DNA of 64,000 nucleotides from Seriola aureovittata (lineage: Eukaryota; Chordata; Actinopteri; Carangiformes; Carangidae): assembly GCF_021018895.1 (NCBI RefSeq), contig NC_079373.1, forward strand, positions 12,062,501 to 12,126,500. Direction: 5' to 3'. Below are positions 63,963 to 64,000 of the stretch, one piece after another. The position numbers and the translations under genes are program-made. How positions within the stretch are numbered: position 1 is the first letter of the stretch; each line of letters opens with the position of its first letter. The notes under the pieces were generated by a model. That model was given only the letters and a program-made list of their open reading frames with translations, was not told the origin of the DNA and searched no databases.

Positions 63963-64000
<38 letters not shown>
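63939..64000. repeat. (ATCT)n tetranucleotide repeat
   Basis: At least 15 ATCT units with ATCC variants. It runs off the end of the window. Confidence 0.97.

Overview
The window is vertebrate nuclear DNA, almost certainly from a percomorph-type teleost. The evidence is compact GT-AG introns, long CA/GT microsatellites, Tc1-like and LINE relics, and five multi-exon gene loci that can be read to complete proteins. The block dennd4a, slc24a1, ints14, hacd3 matches a block on human 15q22.31. ppcdc follows directly here, although its human orthologue lies at 15q24. Every spliced model below was assembled by hand from exon ends. Each sums to a multiple of three with GT/AG boundaries throughout.

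Layout: 1-1.3 kb is unrecognised flank with a compound microsatellite. 1.3-1.6 kb looks like the dennd4a promoter and first noncoding exon. 6.25-23.4 kb (+) holds dennd4a, a Rab guanine-nucleotide exchange factor with 30 coding exons and 1739 aa. 25.6-32.0 kb (-) holds slc24a1 copy A, the Na+/Ca2+,K+ exchanger NCKX1, 724 aa. 35.0-37.5 kb (-) holds a tandem paralogue, copy B, 545 aa. 38.9-43.8 kb (+) holds ints14, an Integrator subunit, 512 aa. 44.8-48.2 kb (-) holds hacd3, a very-long-chain 3-hydroxyacyl-CoA dehydratase with a CS/p23 domain, 357 aa. 48.5-55.6 kb (+) holds ppcdc, phosphopantothenoylcysteine decarboxylase, 208 aa, with introns full of transposon debris. 56-62 kb has no recognisable gene. 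At 62.0-62.3 kb there is a candidate promoter plus first coding exon of an unidentified gene running out of the window.

Gene arrangement: dennd4a and slc24a1-A converge on a palindromic poly(A)-signal pair. slc24a1-B and ints14 are head to head. ints14 and hacd3 converge. hacd3 and ppcdc are head to head with 292 bp between start codons. The genes serve unrelated cell functions (Rab traffic, photoreceptor calcium extrusion, snRNA/transcription processing, fatty-acid elongation, CoA synthesis), so this is a conserved neighbourhood, not a functional cluster.

The most interesting object is slc24a1 copy B. It keeps an unbroken frame and intact splice sites. It has lost the four exons that encode most of the cytoplasmic loop in copy A. 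It has replaced the essential alpha-1 glutamate with lysine, and it carries a two-codon deletion plus G-to-E and T-to-I changes in alpha-2. A stretch of about 250 bp that is nearly identical to copy A points to recent gene conversion. A second oddity is a set of interlocked inverted repeats (order A, B, A', B') just downstream of ppcdc.
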